Below are positions 43,321-51,280 of a stretch of DNA of 64,000 nt, in pieces. Position 1 is the stretch's first letter, and each line of letters opens with the position of its first letter. The stretch comes from Candidatus Binatia bacterium (GTDB lineage Bacteria > Eisenbacteria > RBG-16-71-46 > SZUA-252): positions 1 to 64,000 of the forward strand of contig DASQJL010000011.1 in the NCBI GenBank assembly GCA_035631035.1, given 5' to 3'. The notes below the pieces were generated by a model. It ran no database searches and had not been told where the DNA came from. It was given only the letters and a program-made list of their open reading frames with translations. The translations under genes and the position numbers were made by a program.

Positions 43321-44493
43321 ATGCCCTTCTTCCTCCTGACCGCGGCGTTCCTCGAGGGCTTCGCGGTCACCCTGATCCAGGGCTTCCTCCCGCTCTACCT
43401 CCGCCAGTCCCTGGGGGAGCGAAGCTTCGCCGTGCTGAGCCTCGTGCTCGCGATCCCCGCGCTCGGCACCGCGGTCGCGAGCAACTTCTGGGGCGGTCTC
43501 TCCGACGTCACGGGACGCATGAAGCCGATCATCCTGGTCGGCGCGGCCGGCTACGTGCTCGCCCTGCTCGGAATCCCCGCGCTTCGCCATGGGCTGGGCG
43601 TCGTGGCGTGGATCGGCCTCGCGTCGCTTCTCTACGGGACGCTCGCCCCCACCGCCAAGGCGTACGCGACGCTCGTTCTCCCGGAGCGGCGGGAGCAGGG
43701 GATCACCTACGTGCTGCTCGCCTATTCGAGCGGCTGGCTCGCCGGCTCCCTGGGCGGCGGGGGCCTGGTCGAGGGCGGCCTCGCTCCGGGACTTCACGCG
43801 GCGATGTGGACCTGTGCCGGCCTCACCGCCCTGAACGCGCTCCTCGCGTCCCGCTTCCTCCCCGACATGCGCCGTCCTCCCGCGCCCGCGCCCGAGCGGC
43901 ACGGATGGGCCGCGGGCGTCGCCGCCGACCTCGCGGCGCTCTACGGCAATCCGCGCCTCTTCCGGCTCTGCGTCATTGCCTTCTTCTGCGTGGCGGGGAA
44001 CTACCTCATGTGGGGCTTCTTCACGGTCTTCCTGGTGGAGCGCCTGCACGCCTCGCTCGGCGTGGTGCGCTACGCGCTGGCCATCTCGAGCGTGCTGGGG
44101 GTGATCGGTCTCCCGTTCATTCCGCCCCTGGTGCGGCGCTTCGGCGGGGCGCGCATGCTGGCCGTCGGAATCACCCTCTACCTGCTCATGTACTCCGCGA
44201 TGGGCGTGACCCGGGATCCGATCGTGGCGGCGATCCTCTACGCGGCGCCGCTCTACGGCCTGGTGCACGTGAGCGCGAACACCCTGGCCGCCGAGGTCGC
44301 GAGCGTGTCGCAGCGGGGGGGCGGTCTGGGGGTGCTCCAGGGCGCCTACTCCGTCGCCACGATCGTGGGTCCGCTCACGGGAGGCCTGATCGCCGACCGG
44401 GCGGGGCTGGCCTCGGTTCCCTGGGTCGCGTTTTCGTTCATTCTGGTCGCCTGCCCGCTCGCATGGCTCGCAACCCGAAGAAATGCGCGTTGA
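43321..44493 (+). CDS. MFS transporter
   Basis: A 390-residue major-facilitator protein with about eleven or twelve helices. The loop after helix 2 reads NFWGGLSDVTGRMKPIILVG, the D-x-x-G-R-x-x MFS signature, and SSGWLAGSLGGGGLVEGG is the usual helix-5 Gly-rich stretch. The second half repeats the pattern (LPFIPPLVRRFGGARMLAVG). No substrate signature was recognised; the divergent neighbour (a VOC ring-cleaving-dioxygenase-like protein) suggests efflux of an aromatic or quinone compound, but only as inference. The 76-base divergent gap must contain both promoters. Confidence 0.92.
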   Translation: MPFFLLTAAFLEGFAVTLIQGFLPLYLRQSLGERSFAVLSLVLAIPALGTAVASNFWGGLSDVTGRMKPIILVGAAGYVLALLGIPALRHGLGVVAWIGLASLLYGTLAPTAKAYATLVLPERREQGITYVLLAYSSGWLAGSLGGGGLVEGGLAPGLHAAMWTCAGLTALNALLASRFLPDMRRPPAPAPERHGWAAGVAADLAALYGNPRLFRLCVIAFFCVAGNYLMWGFFTVFLVERLHASLGVVRYALAISSVLGVIGLPFIPPLVRRFGGARMLAVGITLYLLMYSAMGVTRDPIVAAILYAAPLYGLVHVSANTLAAEVASVSQRGGGLGVLQGAYSVATIVGPLTGGLIADRAGLASVPWVAFSFILVACPLAWLATRRNAR

Positions 44494-44598
44494 TCCGGTG
44501 TAAGAGCGGATGCTATGCTTTTCCTTCGGCTGGTCGGAGCGGCCCTGCCGAACCGGGCCGAACCGGCCAACACTCCAGGAGATAAGGACTTAGCATCG

Positions 44599-45171
44599 AT
44601 GGCTCTGCGTCGCGCGGTTCTAGCCGCGCTCACCCTGGCTCTCCTCGCGTTTCCCCTGGCGGGCTCCGCCCGTACCGATGCCGCCAAGCCTGAAAAAGCG
44701 CCCGTCGCCGGCAAGCCCGACGCGCCGAAGGCCTCCGCCAAGAAGCTCGAGTGGCTGGCGTTCGACGTCGCCGCCGACAAGGCCGCCCGCCAGAACAAGC
44801 ACCTGATCGTCGACGTCTACACCACCTGGTGCGGATGGTGCCGCGTGATGGAGCGGGAGACCTACGGGAACGCGGAGGTCGCGAACTACCTCACCGACAA
44901 TTTCGTGCTCGCCAAGGTCAACGGCGAATCTCCGAACAAGCTCCACTGGCACGGTGAGGAGCTCTCCGAGCGCCAGTTCGCGCGCAAGGTCGGCGTGACC
45001 GGCTATCCGGCCACCTACTTCATGAAGCCCGACGCCGAGATGCTCGGTGGCGTCCCCGGCTTCATCCGCCCTCCGGACTTCATGGTGTACTCCCGCTACG
45101 TCGCGACCCGCTGGTATCAGAAGGGCGGGATCAAGGACTACGTGGATTCGCTGCGCACCGCAGCGCAGTAG
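44599..45171 (+). CDS. Exported thioredoxin-fold protein
   Basis: A 190-residue protein with a signal peptide (RRAVLAALTLALLAFPLAGSARA-like, ending near residue 24) and a Lys/Ala/Pro-rich linker. The thioredoxin-like domain contains HLIVDVYTTWCGWCRVMERETYGNAEVANYL, giving the active CGWC of the DUF255/thioredoxin_7 type, and VTGYPATYFMKPDAEMLG with the cis-Pro. It probably acts on periplasmic disulfides. The ATG at 44599 follows AGGAGATAAGGA; an upstream in-frame ATG at 44515 would put a non-signal sequence first. It starts 105 bases after the MFS gene. Confidence 0.88.
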   Translation: MALRRAVLAALTLALLAFPLAGSARTDAAKPEKAPVAGKPDAPKASAKKLEWLAFDVAADKAARQNKHLIVDVYTTWCGWCRVMERETYGNAEVANYLTDNFVLAKVNGESPNKLHWHGEELSERQFARKVGVTGYPATYFMKPDAEMLGGVPGFIRPPDFMVYSRYVATRWYQKGGIKDYVDSLRTAAQ

Positions 45172-45332
45172 TACCGGCCCTCCGGCCGCCCCGCCGCCGA
45201 CTCCATCGCAAATTGCACGGCCGGCCCCCGGTCTGACGCGGCGCCGCCGCGGCTTCCGGCCCGGCACGTCGCTTGCCTCATCGAAGCGGGTTCCCACCGT
45301 TCATTCGGAGCGACAACGCAGGAGGTTCAACG

Positions 45333-46145
45333 ATGAGGTCCCATCCCTTCCGGACGCCGCTCGCCGCGGTCGCGTGCGCCGGCGTCCTGTTCCTCGCCGG
45401 CTGCTCGGGCGACAACCCCGTGAATCCGAACGGATTCACCCAGACCGACGCCGACGACATCGCCGCCCAGGCGGGCGTGGCCGCCGCGGCCGGGGTGGTG
45501 ACCAACATGAACGCGGCCGACGGCGCTGCGGGAGGCGTGTCGGGATCCACGGCGGCGCGGTTCACGCCGCTGCGCGCCGGATCGTTCGCGCAGGCGGAAA
45601 CGACGTTCACGGTTGGAGCCATCACGTACACGCTCGGCGTCACGTTCTATGACGCCGACGGGAACGTGCTCTCGGGCTACGGCCCCCTCGCGCACCGCAT
45701 GCTCGTCACCACGCGCGCGACGGGAGACGTCTCCAGCCAGCAGTTCAACGCTTCGGTGGGGCACGCGGGATCGCTGGACGTGAGCGGCCTCGAAGCGTCC
45801 CTCGACACGCTGATCTTCAACGGAGCCTGCAGCGACTCGGTGGACGCCTCGTTCACGTCGCTGGACGGGCTGAGGACGCGCTACTTCACGTGGCGGAGCG
45901 GGGCGGTGCTCACCGACGCCGCGCTGCTCAAGGACCGCCAGGCGAACCCCTATCCGCTGAGCGGCACCCTCTCCTACGTGGTCCACGCGGTGCGCTACCG
46001 GTCGAACCAGTTCGCCGAAGTCGAGAAGACCTGGGATGCCACGGTAGTCATCGTCTTCGACGGCACCGCCACGCCGGAGCTGACCGTGAACGGCCTCTTC
46101 CACTACCGGCTGAATCTCGTGTCCGGCGTGGTGGCCCGCTCCTAG
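45333..46145 (+). CDS. Secreted lipoprotein of unknown function
   Basis: A 270-residue lipoprotein. Signal peptide RSHPFRTPLAAVACAGVLFLAGC has a lipobox LAGC (Cys near 24), followed by a Ser/Gly/Asn/Pro-rich linker (SGDNPVNPNGFTQTDADDIAAQAG). The rest alternates beta strands (FTVGAITYTLGVTFYDADGNVLSGYG, WDATVVIVFDGTATPELTVNG) with no motif I can assign. GGAGG lies seven bases before the ATG. The gene is followed by a strong hairpin at 46169-46201. It resembles the many strand-rich lipoproteins of FCB-type genomes but cannot be placed in a named family. Confidence 0.85.
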   Translation: MRSHPFRTPLAAVACAGVLFLAGCSGDNPVNPNGFTQTDADDIAAQAGVAAAAGVVTNMNAADGAAGGVSGSTAARFTPLRAGSFAQAETTFTVGAITYTLGVTFYDADGNVLSGYGPLAHRMLVTTRATGDVSSQQFNASVGHAGSLDVSGLEASLDTLIFNGACSDSVDASFTSLDGLRTRYFTWRSGAVLTDAALLKDRQANPYPLSGTLSYVVHAVRYRSNQFAEVEKTWDATVVIVFDGTATPELTVNGLFHYRLNLVSGVVARS

Positions 46146-46168
46146 GACTCGAGAGCAACCCACGAAAA

Positions 46169-46201
46169 CGGCCGGCGGAGCTTGCGCTCCCGCCGGCCGT
46201 C
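46169..46201. terminator. Bidirectional hairpin terminator
   Basis: ACGGCCGGCGG-AGC and GCTCCCGCCGGCCGT form long, nearly perfect arms around a short loop, between the convergent lipoprotein (plus) and cold-shock (minus) genes. AAAA precedes it on the plus strand, giving a U-tract when read on the minus strand. Confidence 0.8.
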
Positions 46202-46219
46202 TCGTCGTGTCGTGCGGCG

Positions 46220-46417
46220 TCAGATCTTGCGAACGTTCGCGGCCGCCAGGCCCTTCTGGCCCTGCGTCACCTCGAACTCGACTCGATCACCGTCCGCGAG
46301 GGTCTTGAAGCCGTCGCCCGCAATCGCGGAGAAGTGGACGAACACGTCCTCCCCATTCTCCTGCGAAATGAAGCCGAAGCCCTTCGCCTCGTTGAACCAC
46401 TTCACGGTACCTGTCAC
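46220..46417 (-). CDS. Cold-shock protein (CspA family)
   Basis: A 65-residue single cold-shock domain. RNP1 is KGFGFISQ and RNP2 is DVFVHFSAI, with the flanking [11 protein letters not shown] and [20 protein letters not shown] of the CspA family. It binds single-stranded nucleic acid and is thought to melt RNA secondary structure. Length is standard (65-70). It ends at the hairpin at 46169-46201 and is preceded by a hairpin with a T-run at 46461-46498, which may end the upstream barrel gene or act in the cold-shock leader. Confidence 0.96.
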   Translation of the reverse strand: MTGTVKWFNEAKGFGFISQENGEDVFVHFSAIAGDGFKTLADGDRVEFEVTQGQKGLAAANVRKI

Positions 46418-46460
46418 TGTGTTTCCTCACTCTCGGAACCAGACGGCGCACGACCCTACG

Positions 46461-46498
46461 AAAAAGGCCGCTCGGCTCGATGCCGGCGGCTTGTTTTT
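46461..46498 (-). terminator. Intrinsic terminator or leader hairpin
   Basis: Read on the minus strand, AGCCGC-CGGC-ATCGA-GCCG-AGCGGC folds into a stem of about nine pairs with one bulge and is followed by CTTTTT, the standard intrinsic terminator shape. It is about 145 bases past the stop of the barrel gene and about 45 bases before the cold-shock ATG, so it could close the former or attenuate the latter. Confidence 0.65.
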
Positions 46499-46643
46499 AC
46501 GTCCCGTGTACTTCCACCTGCTACCGAATCACACCCTTGGATGCCGCCTCCCCCGAGAGGATTCAGCGGACCGGAACCCCAACGGGGCGAGACGCCGGAC
46601 GCGCCCCGCCCCCTTCCGAGTCGGTACTCCCCGCACGACGGAA

Positions 46644-47210
46644 TCAGAAGTGATAGGCCAGTCCGCCTCCGACCACCAGGCTGTAGCGGCTCTTCGCGGT
46701 CTGATCGCCGCTGAAGCCGTTGAAGCGGGTCCAGTAGTCCCGCGCTTCCAGGCGGGCCGCGACGTTCGCATGCTGGAACTCCGCGCCCAGCGAGCCGTAG
46801 GCGGTGAAATCGGTGTGCATCTTGATGTCGCTGTGCTGGATGTCGTAGGTCCGCGCGCCCGCGCCAGCCCCAAGGAAGGGCCGGATCGACCAGTGGGCGT
46901 CCTGGGACGCCTGGAACCGGTGGAAGTATTCCGCTCCCGCGTCGTACTGATAGAGGTGCACGTCCTGCGCGTCGAGGCGGTCCTTCGTTCGCGGCGTCGC
47001 GTACGCGACCGTTCCGATGACGTGGAACCTCTGGTTCAGCTCCGCGCCGCCCTGCATACCGATCAGCATCGAGCTCTTCAGCATGTCGGCCTGGCTACCG
47101 GTCGGAATGTAGGCTCCCCCGAAGATCCGGTACTCGGGCGTCGTGGCGCCCCACGCCGCCCCCGCGGCAAGCGTCAGGAGCGCCGCGAGAATGATGGCCA
47201 TCGTTCGCAT
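46644..47210 (-). CDS. Small outer-membrane beta-barrel protein
   Basis: A 188-residue exported protein. Signal peptide MRTMAIILAALLTLAAGAAWG is followed by alternating aromatic strands (YRIFGGAYIPTGSQAD, FHVIGTVAYATPR, YQYDAGAEYFHRF, YSLVVGGGLAYHF). It ends in Phe, the usual recognition residue for the BAM complex, so an eight-stranded OmpA/OmpW-like barrel is plausible. No enzymatic motif is seen. The region upstream of its ATG on the minus strand has a GATAAT-like -10 near 47268-47263 but no clear -35. Confidence 0.85.
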   Translation of the reverse strand: MRTMAIILAALLTLAAGAAWGATTPEYRIFGGAYIPTGSQADMLKSSMLIGMQGGAELNQRFHVIGTVAYATPRTKDRLDAQDVHLYQYDAGAEYFHRFQASQDAHWSIRPFLGAGAGARTYDIQHSDIKMHTDFTAYGSLGAEFQHANVAARLEARDYWTRFNGFSGDQTAKSRYSLVVGGGLAYHF

Positions 47211-47372
47211 AACCCCCCCTTTCGGCAGCCGTTGGCTTCGGCTCCGTCGCCGGGGAGTTTTGCGATTATCGTGCCCGGGAGGAAGGGACGGACGAGGGAC
47301 CCGTAATTCGGCTGGCGAGCCGCAGTTCGGATGGGGAGCGGCGGCGCCGCGGGCGACCGGCCGCGTGCGGGC

Positions 47373-47400
47373 CTGACAGGAGCGCGGCGGGGGCTGTCAG
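47373..47400. repeat. Short inverted repeat (CTGACAG/CTGTCAG)
   Basis: CTGACAG and CTGTCAG are separated by 14 GC-rich bases, just beyond the stop of the minus-strand beta-helix gene. It is either a weak transcription-end hairpin or an operator-like dyad for the barrel gene; the sequence alone does not settle it. Confidence 0.35.
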
Positions 47401-47424
47401 AGTGTCAGCCGCCGAGGCCCGGCG

Positions 47425-48654
47425 TCAGCGCGGCGTCAGATCGAGGATCGCGTTCGGGGCCGTGACGTCGGCCACCTGGCCGCTGGAGTACTCGAAGCAG
47501 CCCAGATCGAGCGAGCCCGACGTCGTCCGCGCGCGCGACTGCGCGTCGTAGACGTATTCGCGCACCGGCGTGAGCGCATAGCCGGTGGAGGAGGCGCCGG
47601 GCGCGACGCCCGCGTTCACGATGGAAGCGGGGGACGCCGCCGTGAGATGGAAATCGTAGGTCGAGGGGGACGCGAACTTCGGTGCGTTGTCGTACGCCGT
47701 CGAGATGTAGTTGCTGCTCGAGGTGACGCTTCCGCCCGCCCAGGGCGTCCCCGGACCATAGAAGATGTTGTCGCGGATGACCGTGGGGGTGCTCCCCGCG
47801 ATCGAGAGGAAATTCCCGCCTCCGCTCCGGTCGTTCACGATCGTGTTGCCGACCACGTACAGGTCCTGCGTGTTCAGGGAGCTCTCGGCGCCGTAGGCGA
47901 TGATCGTGCTGTTGTCGGTGTTGGGCCCCTGCTCGATGACGTTGCCGATGATGTACGTCCGGCCGCAGTCGGGCACGTCGATGGAGTAGCTGGCCGTGCC
48001 GTCCGACTCGTCCATGATGCGGTTGTAGAGGATGTAGTTGTTCTGGCCCCGGGTCTTGATGTTGTGCCCGATCTTGGCGCGGTGGGTATAGGTGTAGCGG
48101 ACGGTCACCGACCGTCCCCAGATGTACATGTTGTGCGTGCGGCCGTCGCCGAGGCCGTTGTGGTCGAAGACGCTGTTCTCGATGAGCATCGAGTCGGCGC
48201 CGCCGAGGATGCCGTTCTCGTTGTCGTGGAAGTAGCAGTTGCGGACGACCAGGTATCCCGACGTGTCGTTCCGGATGCCGGCTCCATTGCCGTCGGGAAC
48301 CGACGCGCCGGTGAACTCGATGTTCTCCGCCGTGAAGTTGCTGCCGTAGACGACCCAGATCCCCTTGCCGCCTTCCTGCGCGCCGTTGGCCTGGAGCACG
48401 GCCCGGCCCCCGACCGCGCTCACGAAGACGTTGCTGGCGTTCCACGAGGTCACGTCGCCGGCGTACGTCCCCGCGTCGATGAGGACCGAATCCCCGGCGA
48501 CGGTGGCCGCGGCCGCGGCGCGGATGGTGGTGTAGGTCCGGGTCGGGCCCACGCGAAGAATGCGCGCGTCGGCCGAGCCGAAGAGCAGCGAGGCCGCGGC
48601 AAGGATCGACGCGGCGGGAAGGATGCGGAAGAAGGGGGTCGCGCGAGATGTCAT
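47425..48654 (-). CDS. Secreted right-handed parallel beta-helix protein
   Basis: A 409-residue exported protein with signal peptide ILPAASILAAASLLFGSADA. The body is a parallel beta-helix of pectate-lyase/PbH1 type: DSVLIDAGTYAGDVTSWNASNVFVSAVGG, FTAENIEFTGASV, GYLVVRNCYFHDNENGILGGADSMLIENSVFDHNG, NNYILYNRIMDESDG, TYIIGNVIEQG and LYVVGNTIVND are successive rungs. No catalytic set is conclusive, so it may be a polysaccharide-binding or lyase-like protein. It stops right after a linker-like DVTAPNAILDLTPR, where related proteins often continue into a FlgD-like tail; the tail is missing here. Confidence 0.85.
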   Translation of the reverse strand: MTSRATPFFRILPAASILAAASLLFGSADARILRVGPTRTYTTIRAAAAATVAGDSVLIDAGTYAGDVTSWNASNVFVSAVGGRAVLQANGAQEGGKGIWVVYGSNFTAENIEFTGASVPDGNGAGIRNDTSGYLVVRNCYFHDNENGILGGADSMLIENSVFDHNGLGDGRTHNMYIWGRSVTVRYTYTHRAKIGHNIKTRGQNNYILYNRIMDESDGTASYSIDVPDCGRTYIIGNVIEQGPNTDNSTIIAYGAESSLNTQDLYVVGNTIVNDRSGGGNFLSIAGSTPTVIRDNIFYGPGTPWAGGSVTSSSNYISTAYDNAPKFASPSTYDFHLTAASPASIVNAGVAPGASSTGYALTPVREYVYDAQSRARTTSGSLDLGCFEYSSGQVADVTAPNAILDLTPR

Positions 48655-48687
48655 GAACGAAGCGTTCCTCCAGAAAACGAAAATGAC

Positions 48688-48711
48688 CCCGCCGGCCCTT
48701 GGGCCGGGCGG
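48688..48711. terminator. Strong GC hairpin (possible terminator or leader hairpin)
   Basis: CCGCCGGCCC / GGGCCGGGCGG arms around TT make a very stable stem. There is no T-run. It sits 34 bases upstream of the beta-helix ATG on the minus strand, so it would be in that transcript's leader. Confidence 0.5.
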
Positions 48712-49023
48712 AATGCAATGCGCGGCTTGATCCTGGCCGCTACTTGAACGCCGCCGTTCGCTCCCTCGGCCCGATCGCGTACAGCGCGGACCCTTCCGTA
48801 GGGCGTGGCGCGGCGGCGTCCCATCCGCGGCGCGGCGTTCGTAACTCGTTATGGTTGCTTCTCGGAATGGCGGTGGTGGGGCTGGTCAGGCCGAACCGGG
48901 CCAACGGCGTCCCGATTCAGGAATCACCGACCGTACCGCCGCGATGAAAAAGAAGCATATCCCGTGCTCACATGCGCTCCACCTAGCGGCTCGCGGCATA
49001 AATGATGCGGGACGTCTGGCGTC

Positions 49024-49043
49024 TGGCCGACATCCTTCGGCCA
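49024..49043 (+). promoter_or_regulatory. Hairpin just upstream of the ribosome binding site
   Basis: TGGCCGA-CATCCT-TCGGCCA is a perfect 7-base-pair stem ending about 18 bases before the GGAAGGAGG of the triple-repeat gene. An alternative ATCC...GGAT pairing would use one side of this stem, a layout compatible with a switching leader. This is suggestive only. Confidence 0.4.
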
Positions 49044-49077
49044 TTGCTTCGGATACACCGGAAGGAGGTGCTTTCCC

Positions 49078-50178
49078 GTGAAGCGATGGACCAAGATTCT
49101 TGTAGCTTTGGGTATTGCCCTGTCATTCCAGACCGCCGCCGCTGCTCACGCGCAGTTCAGCGCCACCCTTAGTGTCGGGGATCCCTACCCCGGAACGCTG
49201 ACGTTCCGGACCGCCCCGGACATGATGCTGATCCCCAACACCGACGTGTATACCGTCCGCGGCGCTACGGACTACGACCTCTACCGCTACGACGGGGCGT
49301 TCTATCTCGTCGACGACGGGAACTGGTATCGAGCCGATTCGTGGCGCGGACCGTTCACCTACGTTCGGATGGAGAGCGTCCCACGCTCGGTCGTGACCAT
49401 TCCGGCGGGATACCGCCGGACCTGGTCGAGGACCACGACGAACGACACCTGGCGCGACAACGATAACGACAACGATTGGAACAGCGCGGACCGGAGCGGC
49501 GACGTGAGCACGACGCGACGCTACGTCGTCCGCGAGAGCCGCTCGTTCCGCCCGGGGACGCGCTACGGCGGAACCTATCTCTCGTTCCGGAGGCCTCCGC
49601 GGATGGCGCTGGTGCCGGGCACGCGCGTCTTCTACGTCCGCGACAACACGTTCGACCGCGACCTCTACCGCTACGCCGGCGACTGGTACTACGTCGAGAA
49701 CGGCGTCTGGTACGCGGCCGATTCCTGGCGCGGTCCCTACTTCACCGTGCGCTGGCGGGACGTGCCGGCGTCCGTGCGGCGGCTCCCTTCGGAGTACCGG
49801 CGGACGTGGACGTTCGCGGGCTCGAGCGACTACGACCGGGATCGGGTGTATCGGAGCGATGACAACTACTCCCGGGGCCGGGACTACAGCGGTCGGAGCA
49901 CGCGCATCGTCCGCTACGGCGAGCGCACCGACTTCGTCCTGGACAGCCCGCCGAGCATGTCGATCATCCCGGGGACCAGCGTTTACTTCATGCGGGACGA
50001 TGCGGACTACGACCTCTACCGCTACGGGAACTCCTGGTTCCTGGTGGACAGCGGCAACTGGTACCGCGCGCCCTCCTGGCGGGGGCCGTTCGTCCGGATC
50101 CGCACGAACGCCGTTCCGCGGACCGTGTTCACGATTCCTTCGGGATACCGGAAGACCTGGGTTCCGACCATGGATTGA
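49078..50178 (+). CDS. Secreted protein with three copies of an unrecognised aromatic-rich domain
   Basis: A 366-residue exported protein: signal peptide ILVALGIALSFQTAAAAHA, then three copies of a module of about 77 residues at roughly 40-116, 166-243 and 285-360. Each copy runs (T/S)(L/V)xFRxxPxM-LIPGTxVYxVR-DxDLYRYxGxWYxVDxGNWYRAxSWRGPFxxVRxxxVPxSVxxIPxxYRxTW. The Asp-Leu-Tyr-Arg-Tyr and Ser-Trp-Arg-Gly-Pro-(F/Y) cores are nearly invariant. Linkers are rich in Arg, Asp, Ser and Asn. The GTG start is preceded by GGAAGGAGG. I cannot name the domain; the Trp/Tyr density suggests a carbohydrate- or wall-facing surface. It ends before a clean terminator at 50212-50239. Confidence 0.88.
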   Translation: MKRWTKILVALGIALSFQTAAAAHAQFSATLSVGDPYPGTLTFRTAPDMMLIPNTDVYTVRGATDYDLYRYDGAFYLVDDGNWYRADSWRGPFTYVRMESVPRSVVTIPAGYRRTWSRTTTNDTWRDNDNDNDWNSADRSGDVSTTRRYVVRESRSFRPGTRYGGTYLSFRRPPRMALVPGTRVFYVRDNTFDRDLYRYAGDWYYVENGVWYAADSWRGPYFTVRWRDVPASVRRLPSEYRRTWTFAGSSDYDRDRVYRSDDNYSRGRDYSGRSTRIVRYGERTDFVLDSPPSMSIIPGTSVYFMRDDADYDLYRYGNSWFLVDSGNWYRAPSWRGPFVRIRTNAVPRTVFTIPSGYRKTWVPTMD

Positions 50179-50211
50179 CGGCGCGACCCGATCGCACGCC
50201 GTTCGCAACGA

Positions 50212-50239
50212 GAAGGGGCTCCCGTCCGGGAGCCCCTTC
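50212..50239. terminator. Bidirectional terminator hairpin
   Basis: GAAGGGGCTCCCG and CGGGAGCCCCTTC form a perfect 13-base-pair stem with a tiny loop, between the convergent triple-repeat gene (plus) and thyX (minus). Neither side has a long T-run. Confidence 0.85.
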
Positions 50240-50277
50240 GTGATTTCGGTTCGTAGCGCGCTCCGCGCGCCGGGCGC

Positions 50278-51216
50278 TCAGTGCCAGGGCGGCTCCAGAC
50301 CCAGGTCCCCGAGCTTCCGCTCCAGCTCGTGCCGCTCCCGGCTCCGCTTCAACCCCTCCGGCCCGCGAGCGAGAAGTCCCGCCGCTTCCGCCACCCTCTC
50401 GGCTTCCTTCCGGTCGCCGCGGCAGAGCGCGGCCACCACCTCCCGCTCGATCCGCGAGAGGACCAGCGAATGGAGCCGGTAGTCCTCGAAGGCTTCCCAC
50501 GCGATGGGACACCACCGCTTCACGATCTCGCGTCCGATCGTCTCGGAATAGGCGCGGATCTCCGCCTGCGCGTGGGGGTCCATACGGAGGGCCAGGAAGT
50601 GGAGCAGGTTGTGGAGGTCAACCTTCCAGTAGGCCTCGGTATACGTGGAGAGCGGCAGATCCTTGCGCGCCTGCTCCCGCGCGACCCCCTCCGCCAGCCG
50701 GTGCTCGTAGACCTCGCGCGCTTTCTCTTGGAGCGCGCGCTCCTCCGCCGAGAGCGCGGCGCCCTGCTCCGGGGCGAGGAACCGGTCGCTCCCCTGGCGG
50801 TTCTCGGAGGACTGGGTCCGCCACTCCTCCGGAGCCGTGGTCTGCGCCGAATCGATCGCCACCGAGTACCGTGTCGAGTACTCGTTGACGTTGGCGGTGC
50901 GATGCCGGATCCATTGCCGCCAGCAATCCATCGGGACCCGCACGTGCAGCTTGATCTCGCACATCTCGAACGGCGTCGTGTGCCGATGGCGCATCAGGTA
51001 GCGGATCAGGCCGCGGTCCTCGTGCACCATCTTCGTCCCCTCGCCGTAGGAAACGCGCGCGGCCTGGACGATCGACTCGTCGGATCCCATGTAGTCCACG
51101 ACGCGCACGAATCCGTCGTCGAGCACGCGGAAGCGCGTCCCGAGGACGAGATCGAGCTCGGGAGCGACGCCGCGAGCCAGCGCCTGGGAGCGCGCGGGAG
51201 TGTCGGCAAGGGCCAT
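50278..51216 (-). CDS. thyX: FAD-dependent thymidylate synthase ThyX
   Basis: A 312-residue flavoenzyme that methylates dUMP to dTMP using methylene-tetrahydrofolate and NADPH. The ThyX signature R-H-R-x7-S is present as RHRTANVNEYSTRYS (residues about 110-124), preceded by IRYLMRHRHTTPFEMCEIKLHVRVPMDCWRQW. The C-terminal LHNLLHFLALRMDPHAQAEIRAYSETIGREIVKRWCP holds the conserved FLxLRxxxxAQxEIR motif. The ATG at 51216 matches the family start, though the binding site GGTGG is poor. A helical tail of about 50 residues rich in Arg and Glu extends beyond the core. It is divergent from the giant protease gene. Use of ThyX implies thymidylate synthesis without ThyA-linked dihydrofolate production. 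Confidence 0.96.
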   Translation of the reverse strand: MALADTPARSQALARGVAPELDLVLGTRFRVLDDGFVRVVDYMGSDESIVQAARVSYGEGTKMVHEDRGLIRYLMRHRHTTPFEMCEIKLHVRVPMDCWRQWIRHRTANVNEYSTRYSVAIDSAQTTAPEEWRTQSSENRQGSDRFLAPEQGAALSAEERALQEKAREVYEHRLAEGVAREQARKDLPLSTYTEAYWKVDLHNLLHFLALRMDPHAQAEIRAYSETIGREIVKRWCPIAWEAFEDYRLHSLVLSRIEREVVAALCRGDRKEAERVAEAAGLLARGPEGLKRSRERHELERKLGDLGLEPPWH

Positions 51217-51280
51217 GGGCCCATTTTCCACCCGACCGAAGGGTCTGTCCACAGCGGCGGAAGGGCTGGCCTCAGGTCCC

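Larger units (their letters stand above)
48655..49077. other. Intergenic leader region, 423 bases
   Basis: The region separates two divergent genes. It holds one strong GC hairpin at 48688-48711 (CCGCCGGCCC-TT-GGGCCGGGCGG), a small possible ORF (MKKKHIPCSHALHLAARGIN..., 48944-49081) too weak to call, a short AT-containing stretch near 48990-49010, and the hairpin at 49024-49043 just before the ribosome binding site GGAAGGAGG of the plus-strand gene. I recognise no riboswitch family in it. Confidence 0.6.

Noticed and set aside
48944-49081. A 45-codon ORF (MKKKHIPC...) before the triple-repeat gene
   Set aside because: No clear ribosome binding site, no signal or domain, and it overlaps the GTG start region of the next gene; better read as leader.
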